From the NCBI GenBank assembly GCA_019115615.1, contig DXDE01000118.1, positions 1 through 47,395 of the forward strand: a stretch of DNA of 47,395 nucleotides. The letters are read 5' to 3'. The notes beneath the pieces were generated by a model. The model was not told the origin of the DNA, did not search any database, and saw nothing but the letters and a program-made list of their open reading frames with translations. The translations under genes were made by a program, and so were the position numbers. Below are positions 1-8,229 of the stretch, piece by piece. Numbering within the stretch: position 1 is the first letter of the stretch; the number at the start of each line of letters is the position of its first letter. Source of the DNA: Candidatus Agathobaculum merdavium. Lineage in GTDB: Bacteria > Bacillota > Clostridia > Oscillospirales > Butyricicoccaceae.

Positions 1-170
1 ACCGGATAAAGGATGCTGGTCGTTTTGATAATCAGGTCGGCCACGCCCATCTCATCCGTTGTCATCATGCCGGTATAGAACCGCAGCATGAGGATCACAA
101 GGATTTTGGAGCTGAACGTGCCGATCGCAAAGATAAAAGTGTTGCTTAGAAGGCGTTTATATTGATTCAT
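1..170 (-). CDS. Oligosaccharide flippase (Wzx/MATE-like), N-terminal part only
   Basis: Only the first 56 codons are in the window; the gene runs off the left edge. The visible protein starts MNQYKRLLSNTFIFAIGTFS and continues with a hydrophobic helix ending in a RFYTG motif and then an acidic TTDEMG segment. This is the usual first membrane helix of polysaccharide/lipid-linked oligosaccharide flippases, which move undecaprenyl-linked sugars across the membrane. The ATG follows directly on the TGA of the upstream PAP2 phosphatase gene (TGAATG), so the two are probably translated together. A PAP2 enzyme, which often recycles undecaprenyl pyrophosphate, next to a flippase suggests cell-surface glycan synthesis. 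The family call rests on a short N-terminus, so a related MATE-superfamily export protein is possible. Confidence 0.7.
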   Translation of the reverse strand, partial: MNQYKRLLSNTFIFAIGTFSSKILVILMLRFYTGMMTTDEMGVADLIIKTTSILYP

Positions 171-743
171 TCAGGAGCCCTTTCTCAGCCGGACAGTATG
201 AAAGAGGTCATCAGCGCGGTCGGTCAGCCATGCGCCGATAAGACCGCACAGGATGCCGAGCAGCAGGCCGGCCAAAACATCGGTCGGGTAGTGCACACTG
301 GCGTAAAGACGGGAAAAGGCGATGAGAGCAGCCAGTACATAGGCCAGTGCGCCGGATTTCCGATGGAAAAACCAGAGTGCAGTCGCTGCCGCAAAAGAAG
401 AAAGGGTATGCCCGGAAGGGAAGGACCACTGGTCGCCCGGATCAAGCAGGGCAGTCAGCTCGTGATGCGTCACAAAGGGACGCGGGCGCATGATCCATTG
501 CTTGAGCCATACGTTTCCGATCAACAGGCCGATCAGCATGGCAACCAGCATAGCGGCACCCGCACGACGCGTCTTACGGAAGAAAAGCAGCACGATTGCC
601 AGAACAATCCAGACTGCGCCGGCATTGCCAATCAGCGAAAAGAATTTCCAGACGGTGTCGGACATTCCACCGCGCCAGCGCGAAGCGATTTCAAGCAGGA
701 TATCATAGTCAAAGGACCGAATAATATCAAGCAGTACCTCCAT
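171..743 (-). CDS. PAP2-family membrane phosphatase
   Basis: A 190-residue integral membrane protein with all three PAP2 signature motifs: KX6RP at residues 81-89 (KQWIMRPRP), PSGH at 109-112, and SRX5HX3D at 144-155 (SRLYASVHYPTD). The PSGH and last-motif histidines are the expected catalytic residues. About five hydrophobic helices surround them. Members of this family remove phosphate from lipid pyrophosphates such as undecaprenyl pyrophosphate (BcrC type) or from phosphatidyl lipids, acting on the outer face of the membrane. The neighbouring flippase supports the undecaprenyl role, but the substrate cannot be read from sequence. It lies 27 bp downstream of the symporter gene, in the same direction, and may be cotranscribed with it. 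Confidence 0.88.
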   Translation of the reverse strand: MEVLLDIIRSFDYDILLEIASRWRGGMSDTVWKFFSLIGNAGAVWIVLAIVLLFFRKTRRAGAAMLVAMLIGLLIGNVWLKQWIMRPRPFVTHHELTALLDPGDQWSFPSGHTLSSFAAATALWFFHRKSGALAYVLAALIAFSRLYASVHYPTDVLAGLLLGILCGLIGAWLTDRADDLFHTVRLRKGS

Positions 744-770
744 CTAAGGCACCCCCTTTTCCGGCGGAAC

Positions 771-1970
771 TTAGTAAGCGTTGTTTTCGTTGCCGCTTGC
801 GCGGTCAATGCGGTCGACGATCAGTGCGATCGCCTGATCGCCGGTGACATTGGTCGCCGTACCAAAGCTGTCCTGCGAGAAGTGCAGCGCGATAATCAGC
901 TGCTGCATCGGATCGGTGAAGCCAAGCATCGAGGTGATCAGGCCGAGCGCCGCCATAACACCACCGCCGGGTACGCCCGGGGCTGCGACCATGGTCACAC
1001 CGAGCATCATAATAAAGGGGGCGAACATGGCAAGCGTGGGGGAAATACCGCTGGCGATCATAATGCCCATAGAACCAAGGACGAGGCAAATCGTATCACC
1101 GTTGAGGTTGATGGTAGCGCAAAGCGGTACGACAAAGTCGGCAACGTCCTCGTTAACGTCGTTATTATAGGCGCAGTTGAGTGCAACCGGGATTGTCGAA
1201 GCCGAAGACTGGGTGCCCAGTGCAGTAAAATAAGCGGGTACGACGTTTTTGATGCTCTTGAAGTGGTTCTTGCGGCACACAATGCTGGCCAGACCAAACT
1301 GGGAGGCAATATAAAGCAGCTGCAGCACAATGATGATGATATACAGCGAAGCAAACATCTTAATCGTTGCAAACAGACGGCCCTCGGCCGCAATATTGCA
1401 GAACAGACCGGCAATATGCACAGGGATCAGCGGGATGATAATGTGCTTGAGGACGGCCGCAACGATCTTCTGGAGATCGCGGCAGACATCCAGCAGGGAA
1501 GAGCCACGCAGGTTGGCCATACCAATGCCCAGCACAAAAGAGAGCACCAGAGCGGTCATAACGCCGAAGACGGGGGTGATCTCGATCGTGAAGAACGGTT
1601 CAAACGCATTGCTTTCCAGAACATCGCCTGTGATCGGCTGGATCAGCATGGGGAGCGCTGCACGGCCGATGAAATAGGTCAGAAAGCCGGAGACAACGGT
1701 CGTGCCATAGGCGAGCAGCAGGGTGATACCGAACAGACGGTTTGCCTTTTTGCCGAGTTCCGCCATGCCAACCGTTACAAACGACAGGATGATCAGCGGG
1801 ATCATAAAGGTCAGGAAGTTAGAAAAGAGTGATGTGAATGTCGCAAAAGCACGCACGATGGCGATAAAGCCGGTCGAATCCGCGATGCCGAACCAGCCAC
1901 CGCAAAGGCCGATCAATGTACCGGCGACGATGCCGATGATCAGACGAATCAATAATCCCAGTTGTTTCAC
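771..1970 (-). CDS. Dicarboxylate/amino acid:cation symporter (DAACS family)
   Basis: A 399-residue polytopic membrane protein of the glutamate/dicarboxylate:Na+/H+ symporter family. It shows the serine-rich re-entrant segment (TQSSASTIPVALN, followed by a paired-Asn loop), an Asn-containing transport helix (CATINLNGDTI) and a second re-entrant loop GVPGGGVMAALG. These are the substrate- and cation-binding parts in GltPh-type transporters. The start is a GTG preceded by GAGGAG nine bases upstream. Likely substrates are C4-dicarboxylates, glutamate/aspartate or serine/threonine; sequence alone does not decide. It has its own promoter just upstream, divergent from the leucine T-box promoter. 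Confidence 0.9.
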   Translation of the reverse strand: MKQLGLLIRLIIGIVAGTLIGLCGGWFGIADSTGFIAIVRAFATFTSLFSNFLTFMIPLIILSFVTVGMAELGKKANRLFGITLLLAYGTTVVSGFLTYFIGRAALPMLIQPITGDVLESNAFEPFFTIEITPVFGVMTALVLSFVLGIGMANLRGSSLLDVCRDLQKIVAAVLKHIIIPLIPVHIAGLFCNIAAEGRLFATIKMFASLYIIIIVLQLLYIASQFGLASIVCRKNHFKSIKNVVPAYFTALGTQSSASTIPVALNCAYNNDVNEDVADFVVPLCATINLNGDTICLVLGSMGIMIASGISPTLAMFAPFIMMLGVTMVAAPGVPGGGVMAALGLITSMLGFTDPMQQLIIALHFSQDSFGTATNVTGDQAIALIVDRIDRASGNENNAY

Positions 1971-2004
1971 GAGTATTTTCTCCTCTTTTTACAGTATACC
2001 TATT

Positions 2005-2033
2005 ACTATATCAGATTGCTGCTATATTCGCAA
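2005..2033 (-). promoter_or_regulatory. Promoter of the symporter gene
   Basis: On the minus strand, -35 TTGCGA (2033-2028) and -10 TATAGT (2010-2005) are separated by exactly 17 bases, followed by a short leader, GAGGAG and the GTG start. This is a good SigA-type match in the right place. Confidence 0.65.
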
Positions 2034-2066
2034 GTCAGCCGCACTGGGAAAAAATTAAAATACCCC

Positions 2067-2095
2067 TTGACAACTGCGCGGACAGCGGCTAATAT
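2067..2095 (+). promoter_or_regulatory. Promoter of the leucine operon
   Basis: A perfect -35 TTGACA (2067-2072) is followed after 17 bases by TAATAT (2090-2095). The overlapping TATAAT at 2093-2098 would give a 20-base spacer, so TAATAT is preferred. Transcription would begin near 2102, just before T-box stem I. Confidence 0.7.
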
Positions 2096-2101
2096 AATAA
2101 C

Positions 2102-2379
2102 ATATTGCAAAAGGTGATGAACGGGTAAAGTAACCGTATCCCTGTCCGCAGAGAGCTGCCGGTTGGTGTAAGGCAGCGTCAGGAGCCGGTGAAACTCGCC
2201 CGGGAGCGGTCCGCTGAAAGCCATTCGGCCGGTAGGAGGGAACGGATGCCCACCGTTACAGGGGCGGCGCATTGTTTGATGCGCGATGAGTGGCCGTGCT
2301 TTTGCATGGCAACAAGAGTGGTACCGCGGAGTTTACGCTTCGTCTCTTAATTTTGATTAAGGGACGAAGCTTTTTTTGT
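2102..2379 (+). promoter_or_regulatory. T-box leader (tRNA-Leu sensing) before leuA
   Basis: A classic T-box riboregulator. The conserved antiterminator sequence AGAGTGGTACCGCGG is at 2315-2329. Stem I features are visible: an AGAGAGCTGCCGG segment near 2150 and a distal GGTGTAAGGCAGC loop. The specifier region GTGAAACTCGCCC presents CTC (Leu) at 2195-2197, followed by the usual purine. The terminator is a stem with arms GCTTCGTC and GACGAAGC around 2337-2370, then seven T. Uncharged tRNA-Leu (anticodon GAG) would pair with the specifier and the T-box bulge, stabilise the antiterminator and allow leuACDB transcription. The leucine specifier agrees fully with the downstream genes. Confidence 0.95.
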
Positions 2380-2419
2380 CCCTGTACACGCCAAATGATA
2401 AGAAAGTGAGGACAAGAAA

Positions 2420-3928
2420 ATGGCAAGAACAATTCGGATTTTTGACACGACCCTGCGCGATGGTGAGCAGTCTCCCGGCTGCAGCATGAACCTGAACGAA
2501 AAAATCGAGGTTGCAAAGCAGCTGGAAGCACTGAAAGTGGATATCATCGAGGCAGGTTTTGCCGCGTCCTCGCCCGGCGACGCAGCAGCGATTGCGGCGA
2601 TTGCAGATAATGTGCATGGTTCGACGATCTGCTCGCTGGCACGCTGCATGGAAAAGGATATTGAGGCGGCATACAATTCCATCCGCCGTGCGCAGTCTGC
2701 ACGCATCCATACCTTCCTTGCAACATCGCCGGTACATATGGAATATAAGCTCAAGATGACGCCGGATGAGGTTATCGAGTCGGTAGCACACAATGTTGCA
2801 TATGCTAAGAAGTTTTGCGAGGATGTGGAATTCTCCGCAGAGGACGCGTGCCGCTCGGATATGGATTTCCTGTGCCGTGTGTTCGAGACTGCCATCAAGG
2901 CAGGCGCTACGACGCTGAATATCCCGGACACGGTGGGCTACATGATCCCCGAAGAGTATGCCGCGCGCATCCGTTATCTGCGCGAGCATACTGAAGGCAT
3001 CGAGAACGTTGTCCTGTCCTGCCACATGCACAATGACCTCGGCATGGCGGTTGCCAACTCGCTGGCAGGCGTGGAAGCCGGCATCGACCAGATCGAATGT
3101 ACGATTAACGGCATTGGCGAGCGCGCAGGCAATGCTTCGATGGAAGAGTGTGTCATGGCGCTCAACACCCGCAAGGATCTGTTCGGTGTGCAGTGCAATA
3201 TCGATACCCATCAGATTTACCGTGCTAGCCGCATGATCCAGACGATCACCGGTGTTTCGGTCGCCCCGACCAAGCCGATCGTCGGCGCGAACGCCTTTGC
3301 ACATGAGGCGGGCATCCACCAGCATGGTGTCATGGCCAACAAGGAAACCTACGAGATCATGACGCCTGAGTCGGTCGGTATTCCGAAGAACGCCATCGTG
3401 CTGGGCAAGCACTCCGGCCGTCATGCGTTCGAAGACCGTCTGCGTGAGCTGGGCTATACGCTCGATAAGGAGAAGCTCGACAAGACCTTCGAGAAGTTCA
3501 AGGCGCTGGCTGACAAGAAAAAGGTCATCAAGGACCGCGACCTCGAAGCATTGGTCGGTGCCGTTCCGGTTTCCGGCGAGGAGCGCTACACGCTTGACCG
3601 CTTTGTCATCAACTCCGGCAACACCATCACCTCTACCGCAGTTATCCGCGTCAAGAAGGGCGACGAGATGTTCGAACGTGCTGCGGTTTCCGACGGCCCG
3701 ATCAACGCGGCATTCCGCGCGATCAACAAGATCGTCGACAAGGATGTTGTACTGGAGGATTACACGCTGCGTTCTATGACCGATGGCGAAGACGCGCAGG
3801 CAGAAGCGATCGCGAAGATCAGCATTGACGGCAGCGATATTGTCACTGGCCGTGGCGTATCGACCGACGTGATCGAGGCATCCATCAAGGCCTATATCAA
3901 CGGCATCAACAAGTATTTCATCGACTGA
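2420..3928 (+). CDS. leuA: 2-isopropylmalate synthase
   Basis: Condenses acetyl-CoA with 2-ketoisovalerate, the first committed step of leucine synthesis. The 502-residue protein begins with the catalytic HMGL-like barrel: FDTTLRDGEQSPG near residue 8 carries the metal-binding Asp, and the HMHNDLG motif and AHEAGIHQHG segment supply further metal and catalytic residues. The C-terminal third (from about residue 370) is the leucine-binding LeuA dimerisation domain. The ATG follows GTGAGGA. It is the first gene after the T-box and is 21 bp from leuC. Homocitrate synthase or citramalate synthase are related families, but the complete leuACDB set and the leucine T-box settle the assignment. Confidence 0.96.
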   Translation: MARTIRIFDTTLRDGEQSPGCSMNLNEKIEVAKQLEALKVDIIEAGFAASSPGDAAAIAAIADNVHGSTICSLARCMEKDIEAAYNSIRRAQSARIHTFLATSPVHMEYKLKMTPDEVIESVAHNVAYAKKFCEDVEFSAEDACRSDMDFLCRVFETAIKAGATTLNIPDTVGYMIPEEYAARIRYLREHTEGIENVVLSCHMHNDLGMAVANSLAGVEAGIDQIECTINGIGERAGNASMEECVMALNTRKDLFGVQCNIDTHQIYRASRMIQTITGVSVAPTKPIVGANAFAHEAGIHQHGVMANKETYEIMTPESVGIPKNAIVLGKHSGRHAFEDRLRELGYTLDKEKLDKTFEKFKALADKKKVIKDRDLEALVGAVPVSGEERYTLDRFVINSGNTITSTAVIRVKKGDEMFERAAVSDGPINAAFRAINKIVDKDVVLEDYTLRSMTDGEDAQAEAIAKISIDGSDIVTGRGVSTDVIEASIKAYINGINKYFID

Positions 3929-3949
3929 GGGCAGGAGGAAACAACCGTT

Positions 3950-5212
3950 ATGGGCATGACAATGACGCAAAAGATCCTCGCGAAGCACGCGGGGCTGGAA
4001 AGCGTTTGCGCAGGGCAGCTGATCGAAGCGAATGTCGATCTGACGCTGGCCAACGATATCACTGGTCCGGTTGCCATCCGCGAGATGGAGAAGGCGGGCT
4101 TCGATAAGGTGTTTGACAACACCAAGATCGCGCTCGTTATGGATCATTTTGCACCGAATAAGGACATCAAATCCGCCGAGCAGTGCCTCGAATGCCGTGA
4201 ATTTTCCAAAAAGCATGGCATCGTCAACTTCTTTGACGTTGGCAGCATGGGCATCGAGCATGCGCTGCTGCCGGAAAAAGGCCTGACCGCGCCGGGCGAG
4301 CTGATTATCGGCGCGGACAGCCACACCTGCACCTACGGTGCGCTGGGTGCATTCTCGACCGGCGTTGGCTCGACCGACCTTGCTGCCGGCATGGCGACGG
4401 GCAAGGCGTGGTTCAAGGTGCCGAGTGCGATTAAGTTCGTGCTGACCGGCAAGCTGAACCCGTGGGTGTCCGGCAAGGACGTGATCCTGCACATCATCGG
4501 CAAGATCGGCGTGGATGGCGCGCTGTACAAGTCGATGGAGTTTGTCGGTGAGGGCGTTTCGTCCCTGTCGATGGACGACCGCTTTACGATTTGCAACATG
4601 GCGATCGAAGCGGGCGCAAAGAACGGCATTTTCCCGGTCGACGACAAGACCATGGATTATATCAAGGATCGCGTCCATCGCGCCGTGACCGCCTTTGAGG
4701 CAGATGCCGACGCGGAGTACGAGCAGACGATCGAGATCGACCTGTCCGCCTTGAAGCCGACGGTAGCCTGCCCGCACCTGCCGGAGAACACCAAGACGAT
4801 CGACGAGCTGGGACACATCGAGATCCAGCAGTCGGTGATCGGTTCGTGCACCAACGGCCGTATTGACGATATGCGAGTCGCGGCCGAGATCCTCAAGGGA
4901 CGCAAGGTAAATCCGAATGTGCGTACCATCATCATTCCTGCAACGCAGGAGGTTTATCTCCAGTGCATCGAGGAAGGTCTGGCCAAGATCTTCATTCAGG
5001 CGGGCGCGATCGTTTCCACCCCGACCTGTGGTCCGTGTCTGGGCGGCCATATGGGTATTCTGGCGCATGGTGAGAAGTCGATTTCGACCACCAACCGCAA
5101 TTTTGTCGGCCGCATGGGACATATTTCCTCGGAAATCTATCTGGCAAGCCCGGCAGTGGCCGCGGCGAGCGCGGTTGCGGGCTATATCTGCGCGCCGGAC
5201 GAGCTGAAGTAA
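3950..5212 (+). CDS. leuC: 3-isopropylmalate dehydratase, large subunit
   Basis: Iron-sulfur subunit of isopropylmalate isomerase, converting 2- to 3-isopropylmalate with LeuD. At 420 residues it is the shorter archaeal/clostridial type, not the ~466-residue enterobacterial type. The [4Fe-4S] ligands are visible as GSCTNGR (Cys about 299) and CGPC (Cys about 359 and 362), with the family's characteristic spacing. Substrate-site motifs include [13 protein letters not shown]. The ATG has an AGGAGGAAAC ribosome binding site. A second in-frame ATG two codons later cannot be excluded as the start. Homoaconitase large subunits are close relatives, but the leu context decides. Confidence 0.95.
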   Translation: MGMTMTQKILAKHAGLESVCAGQLIEANVDLTLANDITGPVAIREMEKAGFDKVFDNTKIALVMDHFAPNKDIKSAEQCLECREFSKKHGIVNFFDVGSMGIEHALLPEKGLTAPGELIIGADSHTCTYGALGAFSTGVGSTDLAAGMATGKAWFKVPSAIKFVLTGKLNPWVSGKDVILHIIGKIGVDGALYKSMEFVGEGVSSLSMDDRFTICNMAIEAGAKNGIFPVDDKTMDYIKDRVHRAVTAFEADADAEYEQTIEIDLSALKPTVACPHLPENTKTIDELGHIEIQQSVIGSCTNGRIDDMRVAAEILKGRKVNPNVRTIIIPATQEVYLQCIEEGLAKIFIQAGAIVSTPTCGPCLGGHMGILAHGEKSISTTNRNFVGRMGHISSEIYLASPAVAAASAVAGYICAPDELK

Positions 5213-5228
5213 GGGAGGAAACAGTACC

Positions 5229-5720
5229 ATGAACGCAAAAGGCAGAGTTTTCAAGTACGGGGATAACGTCGACACCGACGTTATCATTCCCGCACGTTAC
5301 TTAAATATTGCAGACCCTAAGGAACTGGCGACCCACGCGATGGAGGACATCGATGCGGAGTTCGTTAAAAAAATGCACCCGGGCGATATCGTCGTGGCAA
5401 CCCGCAACTTTGGCTGCGGCTCGTCGCGCGAACATGCGCCGCTTGTGCTGCGGGAGAATGGCGTATCCTGTGTCATTGCCTCATCCTTTGCGCGCATCTT
5501 CTACCGCAATGCAATCAATATCGGTCTGCCGATCCTTGAGTGTGAGGCGGCGGCGAACGCGATCGAGGATGGCGATATCGTGTCTGTCGATTTCGATACC
5601 GGTGTGATCACCAACGAGACCAAGAATGAAACCTATCAGGCGGCGGCTTTCCCGCCGTTCATCCAGAGCATCATCAAGGCGGGCGGCCTGCTGAAGTCGC
5701 TCAAGGAAAGAGGGGAATAA
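5229..5720 (+). CDS. leuD: 3-isopropylmalate dehydratase, small subunit
   Basis: Partner of LeuC, forming the swivel domain of the isomerase. The 163-residue protein is the short type that accompanies the 420-residue LeuC. It shows [17 protein letters not shown] at the N-terminus and the substrate-binding [10 protein letters not shown] motif. A GGGAGGAAAC ribosome binding site precedes the ATG, 16 bp after the leuC stop codon. No oddities seen. Confidence 0.95.
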   Translation: MNAKGRVFKYGDNVDTDVIIPARYLNIADPKELATHAMEDIDAEFVKKMHPGDIVVATRNFGCGSSREHAPLVLRENGVSCVIASSFARIFYRNAINIGLPILECEAAANAIEDGDIVSVDFDTGVITNETKNETYQAAAFPPFIQSIIKAGGLLKSLKERGE

Positions 5721-5723
5721 GCG

Positions 5724-6800
5724 ATGCAGTACAATATTGCGGTCGTCAAGGGCGACGGCATCGGCCCCGAGATCGTCACCGAGGCGATGAAGGTGCTCGA
5801 TAAGGTTGGCGAAAAGTTTGGCCATCAGTTTAATTATACGGAAGTGCTCGCGGGCGGCTGCTCGATCGACGTAAACGGCATCCCGCTGACCGATGAGACC
5901 ATTGAAATCTGCAAGAATGCGGATTCCGTGCTGCTCGGTGCGGTCGGCGGCCCGAAGTGGGACGATGTTCCTTCCGAAAAGCGCCCGGAGAAGGCGCTGC
6001 TCGGCCTGCGCGCAGCGCTCGGTCTGTTCGTCAACCTGCGTCCTGCGCAGATGCACAAGGCGCTGGCGGACGCCTGTCCGATCAAGCCCGAGATCATCGG
6101 GGATGGCTTTGATATCCTCGTCTGCCGCGAGCTGACCGGCGACGTATACTTCGGCAAACATTACCGCCGCGAGAGCGACAAGGGCTGGGGCGAAGTCGGC
6201 GCGGATGATATGAATTATTCGGCGTTTGAGGTTGAGCGCATCGGCCGCCGTGCTTTTGAAATGGCGATGAAGCGGAATAAGAAGGTTTGCTCGGTCGATA
6301 AGGCGAATGTGCTGGAGACCAGCCGCGTCTGGCGCGAAACCATGCACCGCATCAAGGATGAATATCCCGAGGTTGAGTACTCGGATATGTACGTCGATAA
6401 CTGCGCAATGCAGCTCGTGCGCAACCCGGGGCAGTTCGATGTGATCGTAACCGGCAACCTGTTCGGTGATATTCTTTCGGACGAGGCTTCCATGATTACC
6501 GGCTCGATCGGCATGCTGCCTTCGGCTTCGATGAATGAAACCGGAAAGGGCATGTACGAGCCGATCCACGGCTCGGCGCCCGATATTGCGGGCAAGGGGA
6601 TTGCCAATCCGATTGCGACCATCCTGTCCTGCGCGATGATGCTGCGCTATTCCTTCGGCCTGATGGCTGAGGCGGACGCGATCGAAAACGCGGTTGAAAA
6701 AGTGCTCGACGCTGGCCACCGCACGGCGGACATTGCTGCTAAGGGCGAAAAGGTGCTGTCCACCAGTGAGATGGGCGCACTGATTCTGGCCGAAATTTGA
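5724..6800 (+). CDS. leuB: 3-isopropylmalate dehydrogenase
   Basis: NAD-dependent oxidative decarboxylation of 3-isopropylmalate, the third leucine-specific step. The 358-residue protein carries GDGIGPE at the N-terminus, GGPKWDD, RELTGDVYFG (active-site Arg and Tyr region), the metal-binding NLFGDILSDEA segment and the nucleotide-binding EPIHGSAPDIAGKGIANP. The last of these is typical of NAD-type LeuB rather than isocitrate dehydrogenase. It starts 3 bp after leuD stops, with AGAGGGG as ribosome binding site, and is the last gene of the operon before a hairpin. Confidence 0.96.
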   Translation: MQYNIAVVKGDGIGPEIVTEAMKVLDKVGEKFGHQFNYTEVLAGGCSIDVNGIPLTDETIEICKNADSVLLGAVGGPKWDDVPSEKRPEKALLGLRAALGLFVNLRPAQMHKALADACPIKPEIIGDGFDILVCRELTGDVYFGKHYRRESDKGWGEVGADDMNYSAFEVERIGRRAFEMAMKRNKKVCSVDKANVLETSRVWRETMHRIKDEYPEVEYSDMYVDNCAMQLVRNPGQFDVIVTGNLFGDILSDEASMITGSIGMLPSASMNETGKGMYEPIHGSAPDIAGKGIANPIATILSCAMMLRYSFGLMAEADAIENAVEKVLDAGHRTADIAAKGEKVLSTSEMGALILAEI

Positions 6801-6816
6801 ATAAGGCTATGTGCTG

Positions 6817-6850
6817 AAAGGAGATGCCGCAAATGCGCGGCATCTCCTTT
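6817..6850 (+). terminator. Hairpin closing the leucine operon
   Basis: AAAGGAGATGCCG and CGGCATCTCCTTT form a perfect 13-bp stem 16 bases after the leuB stop; with the inner C-G and G-C pairs only a six-base loop remains. The 3' tail is CCCTTTCCCC rather than a pure T run, so termination may be partial and the following holin-like gene may be read from upstream. Confidence 0.6.
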
Positions 6851-6891
6851 CCCTTTCCCCTCATATAATGAAAGGGGAGGTGAGCGCTCGC

Positions 6892-7215
6892 ATGGAGCAG
6901 ATCCTGCAATATGTTAAAACGGATTATGCGATCCTTGTGGCTGTCCTTTATTGCTTGGGACGGGTACTTAGATCGATCAATAAGTTTCCAAACCAGTTTA
7001 TCCCACTTGCCTTGACGGGATGTGGTGTCCTGCTTGCGTGCCTGTCGGCTGCTTCTCGCAGTGGGGACTATGCGAACTGGGCAGCTGCGCTGTTCGACGG
7101 CGTGGTACAGGGCATCCTCTGCACAGGGCTGTCGGTTTATCTGAATGAAATACTCTCGAATTTGGGAGGCGGAAGCTGTACATGTCGGAAAAAGGATGAC
7201 AAAACGGAAGAATGA
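6892..7215 (+). CDS. Orphan phage-holin-like membrane protein (Hol44-like)
   Basis: A 107-residue protein, MEQILQYVKTDYAILVAVLY at the start, with three hydrophobic segments (about residues 10-25, 35-52 and 60-84) and a charged, cysteine-containing C-terminal tail. The pattern of a short N-terminal QYV-DY segment, a PLAL-G helix and a DGVVQGILC-G-SVY-NEI ending resembles the Hol44/holin superfamily V proteins of Firmicute phages, which make pores that release endolysin. The ATG was chosen because AAAGGGGAGG lies eleven bases upstream. No lysin, portal, tail or integrase gene is nearby, so this is either a prophage remnant or a domesticated holin. Assignment is by recalled family pattern only. 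Confidence 0.6.
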   Translation: MEQILQYVKTDYAILVAVLYCLGRVLRSINKFPNQFIPLALTGCGVLLACLSAASRSGDYANWAAALFDGVVQGILCTGLSVYLNEILSNLGGGSCTCRKKDDKTEE

Positions 7216-7216
7216 T

Positions 7217-7248
7217 GCAAAAGTCAGGCGAAATGCCTGACTTTTTGC
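7217..7248 (+). terminator. Terminator after the holin-like gene
   Basis: GCAAAAGTCAGGC and GCCTGACTTTTTGC form a stem around GAAAT directly after the stop codon, with a T-rich 3' arm. A hairpin with nearly the same arms occurs between rplI and dnaB at 18655-18687. Confidence 0.7.
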
Positions 7249-7286
7249 ACGCATTTACCAGAAAAACAGTTTTACAGTGCATAGGG

Positions 7287-7315
7287 TTGAGATTTTACGG
7301 AGACTGCTGTATAAT
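7287..7315 (+). promoter_or_regulatory. Promoter of the WecG/TagA glycosyltransferase gene
   Basis: TTGAGA (7287-7292), a 17-base spacer and a perfect TATAAT (7310-7315), about 60 bp before the start codon at 7375. Confidence 0.75.
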
Positions 7316-7374
7316 AAAATAGATTTTGAGTACCCATTGCGACAGAATGTTTGAATGAATGTAGGAGAGACAAC

Positions 7375-8109
7375 ATGAAAACCGCTTCTATTTTGGGTGT
7401 GCACTTTCATGCGGTGACGATGCAGCAGGCTGTTGAAACGGCAATGAGCCGCATCCGCGCCGGACAAAAGGGATATGTAGTCACGCCCAATCCGGAGATC
7501 GTCGACCTGTGCCGCAAGGACGACGCATATATGGGCATTGTCAACCGTGCCACGTTGGTTCTGCCGGATGGCATCGGTATCATTTATGCCGCAAAAATCC
7601 TTGGCGAGGAGCTGTGCGGCAGAGTGCCCGGCGTCGAGTTCGCCGAGCAGCTGGTTGCGGCGATGGCCAAGGAGGGCATGCGGCTGTTCTTGTTGGGGGC
7701 AAAGCCGGGCATTGCCGAGCAGGCGGGTAAAAACCTTTGCGCGAAATACCCGGGTTTGGTGCTGGCCGGCACACATGACGGCTATTTTTCCGACCCGCAG
7801 ACCGCGATCGATGCAATCAACGATTGCGGCGGCGCGGATGTGGTGTTTGTATGCCTGGGTGCGCCCAAGCAGGAGAAATTCATGGCTTCGCACATGGATG
7901 ATATTCATGCGACTTTGTTCTGCGGCCTCGGCGGTTCGCTGGACGTATTTGCGGGCGTAGCAAAACGCGCGCCCAAGATCTTTATCAAGCTGGGGCTTGA
8001 ATGGTTTTACCGGCTGCTCTGTCAGCCGTCCCGTATCGGCCGTATGATGAAGCTGCCCAAGTTCCTGCTCATCGTTATCCGTGAGCGGATGTTTGGAAAG
8101 CAGAAATAA
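7375..8109 (+). CDS. WecG/TagA/CpsF-family glycosyltransferase (GT26)
   Basis: Transfers an N-acetylhexosamine-type sugar from a UDP donor to a lipid-linked acceptor in teichoic acid or surface polysaccharide synthesis. The 244-residue protein has family hallmarks: VVTPNPEIV near residue 38, LPDGIGIIYA, RVPGVEF, LFLLGAKPG, the HDGYF motif, VCLGAPKQE and the C-terminal GLEWFYRLLCQPSRIGR. The start is the ATG after TAGGAGA; an upstream in-frame ATG lacks a good ribosome binding site. It stands alone with its own promoter. Whether the acceptor is undecaprenyl-PP-GlcNAc, as in wall teichoic acid synthesis, cannot be told here. Confidence 0.9.
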   Translation: MKTASILGVHFHAVTMQQAVETAMSRIRAGQKGYVVTPNPEIVDLCRKDDAYMGIVNRATLVLPDGIGIIYAAKILGEELCGRVPGVEFAEQLVAAMAKEGMRLFLLGAKPGIAEQAGKNLCAKYPGLVLAGTHDGYFSDPQTAIDAINDCGGADVVFVCLGAPKQEKFMASHMDDIHATLFCGLGGSLDVFAGVAKRAPKIFIKLGLEWFYRLLCQPSRIGRMMKLPKFLLIVIRERMFGKQK

Positions 8110-8229
8110 CGCATGGCTTTGCGCCGAAAACCGCTGTCATCGACTGCGGACATGTTGCAGCGAAATGGAGCGGACATGCCATAACTGCAGCACGGCCGAC
8201 GGGCTGTATATTAAAAAGAAAGGATTTTT

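Noticed and set aside
162-1832. A 556-codon open frame on the plus strand opposite the PAP2 and symporter genes
   Set aside because: Translation is rich in Arg, Gln, His and Asp with no family motif. The opposite strand encodes two recognisable membrane proteins, so it is an antisense artefact of the GC-rich codons.
2357-5287. A 976-codon open frame on the minus strand opposite leuA and leuC
   Set aside because: No motif, biased composition, and it is exactly antisense to two clear genes with ribosome binding sites.
6817-6850. Six-base loop AAATGC in the hairpin after leuB as an ANTAR target
   Set aside because: Position 4 is T, the stem is a long simple terminator-like stem, and there is no competing downstream terminator.
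6864-6869. TATAAT just before the holin-like gene as its -10 box
   Set aside because: The start would fall inside the ribosome binding site and no -35 box is 16-18 bases upstream.
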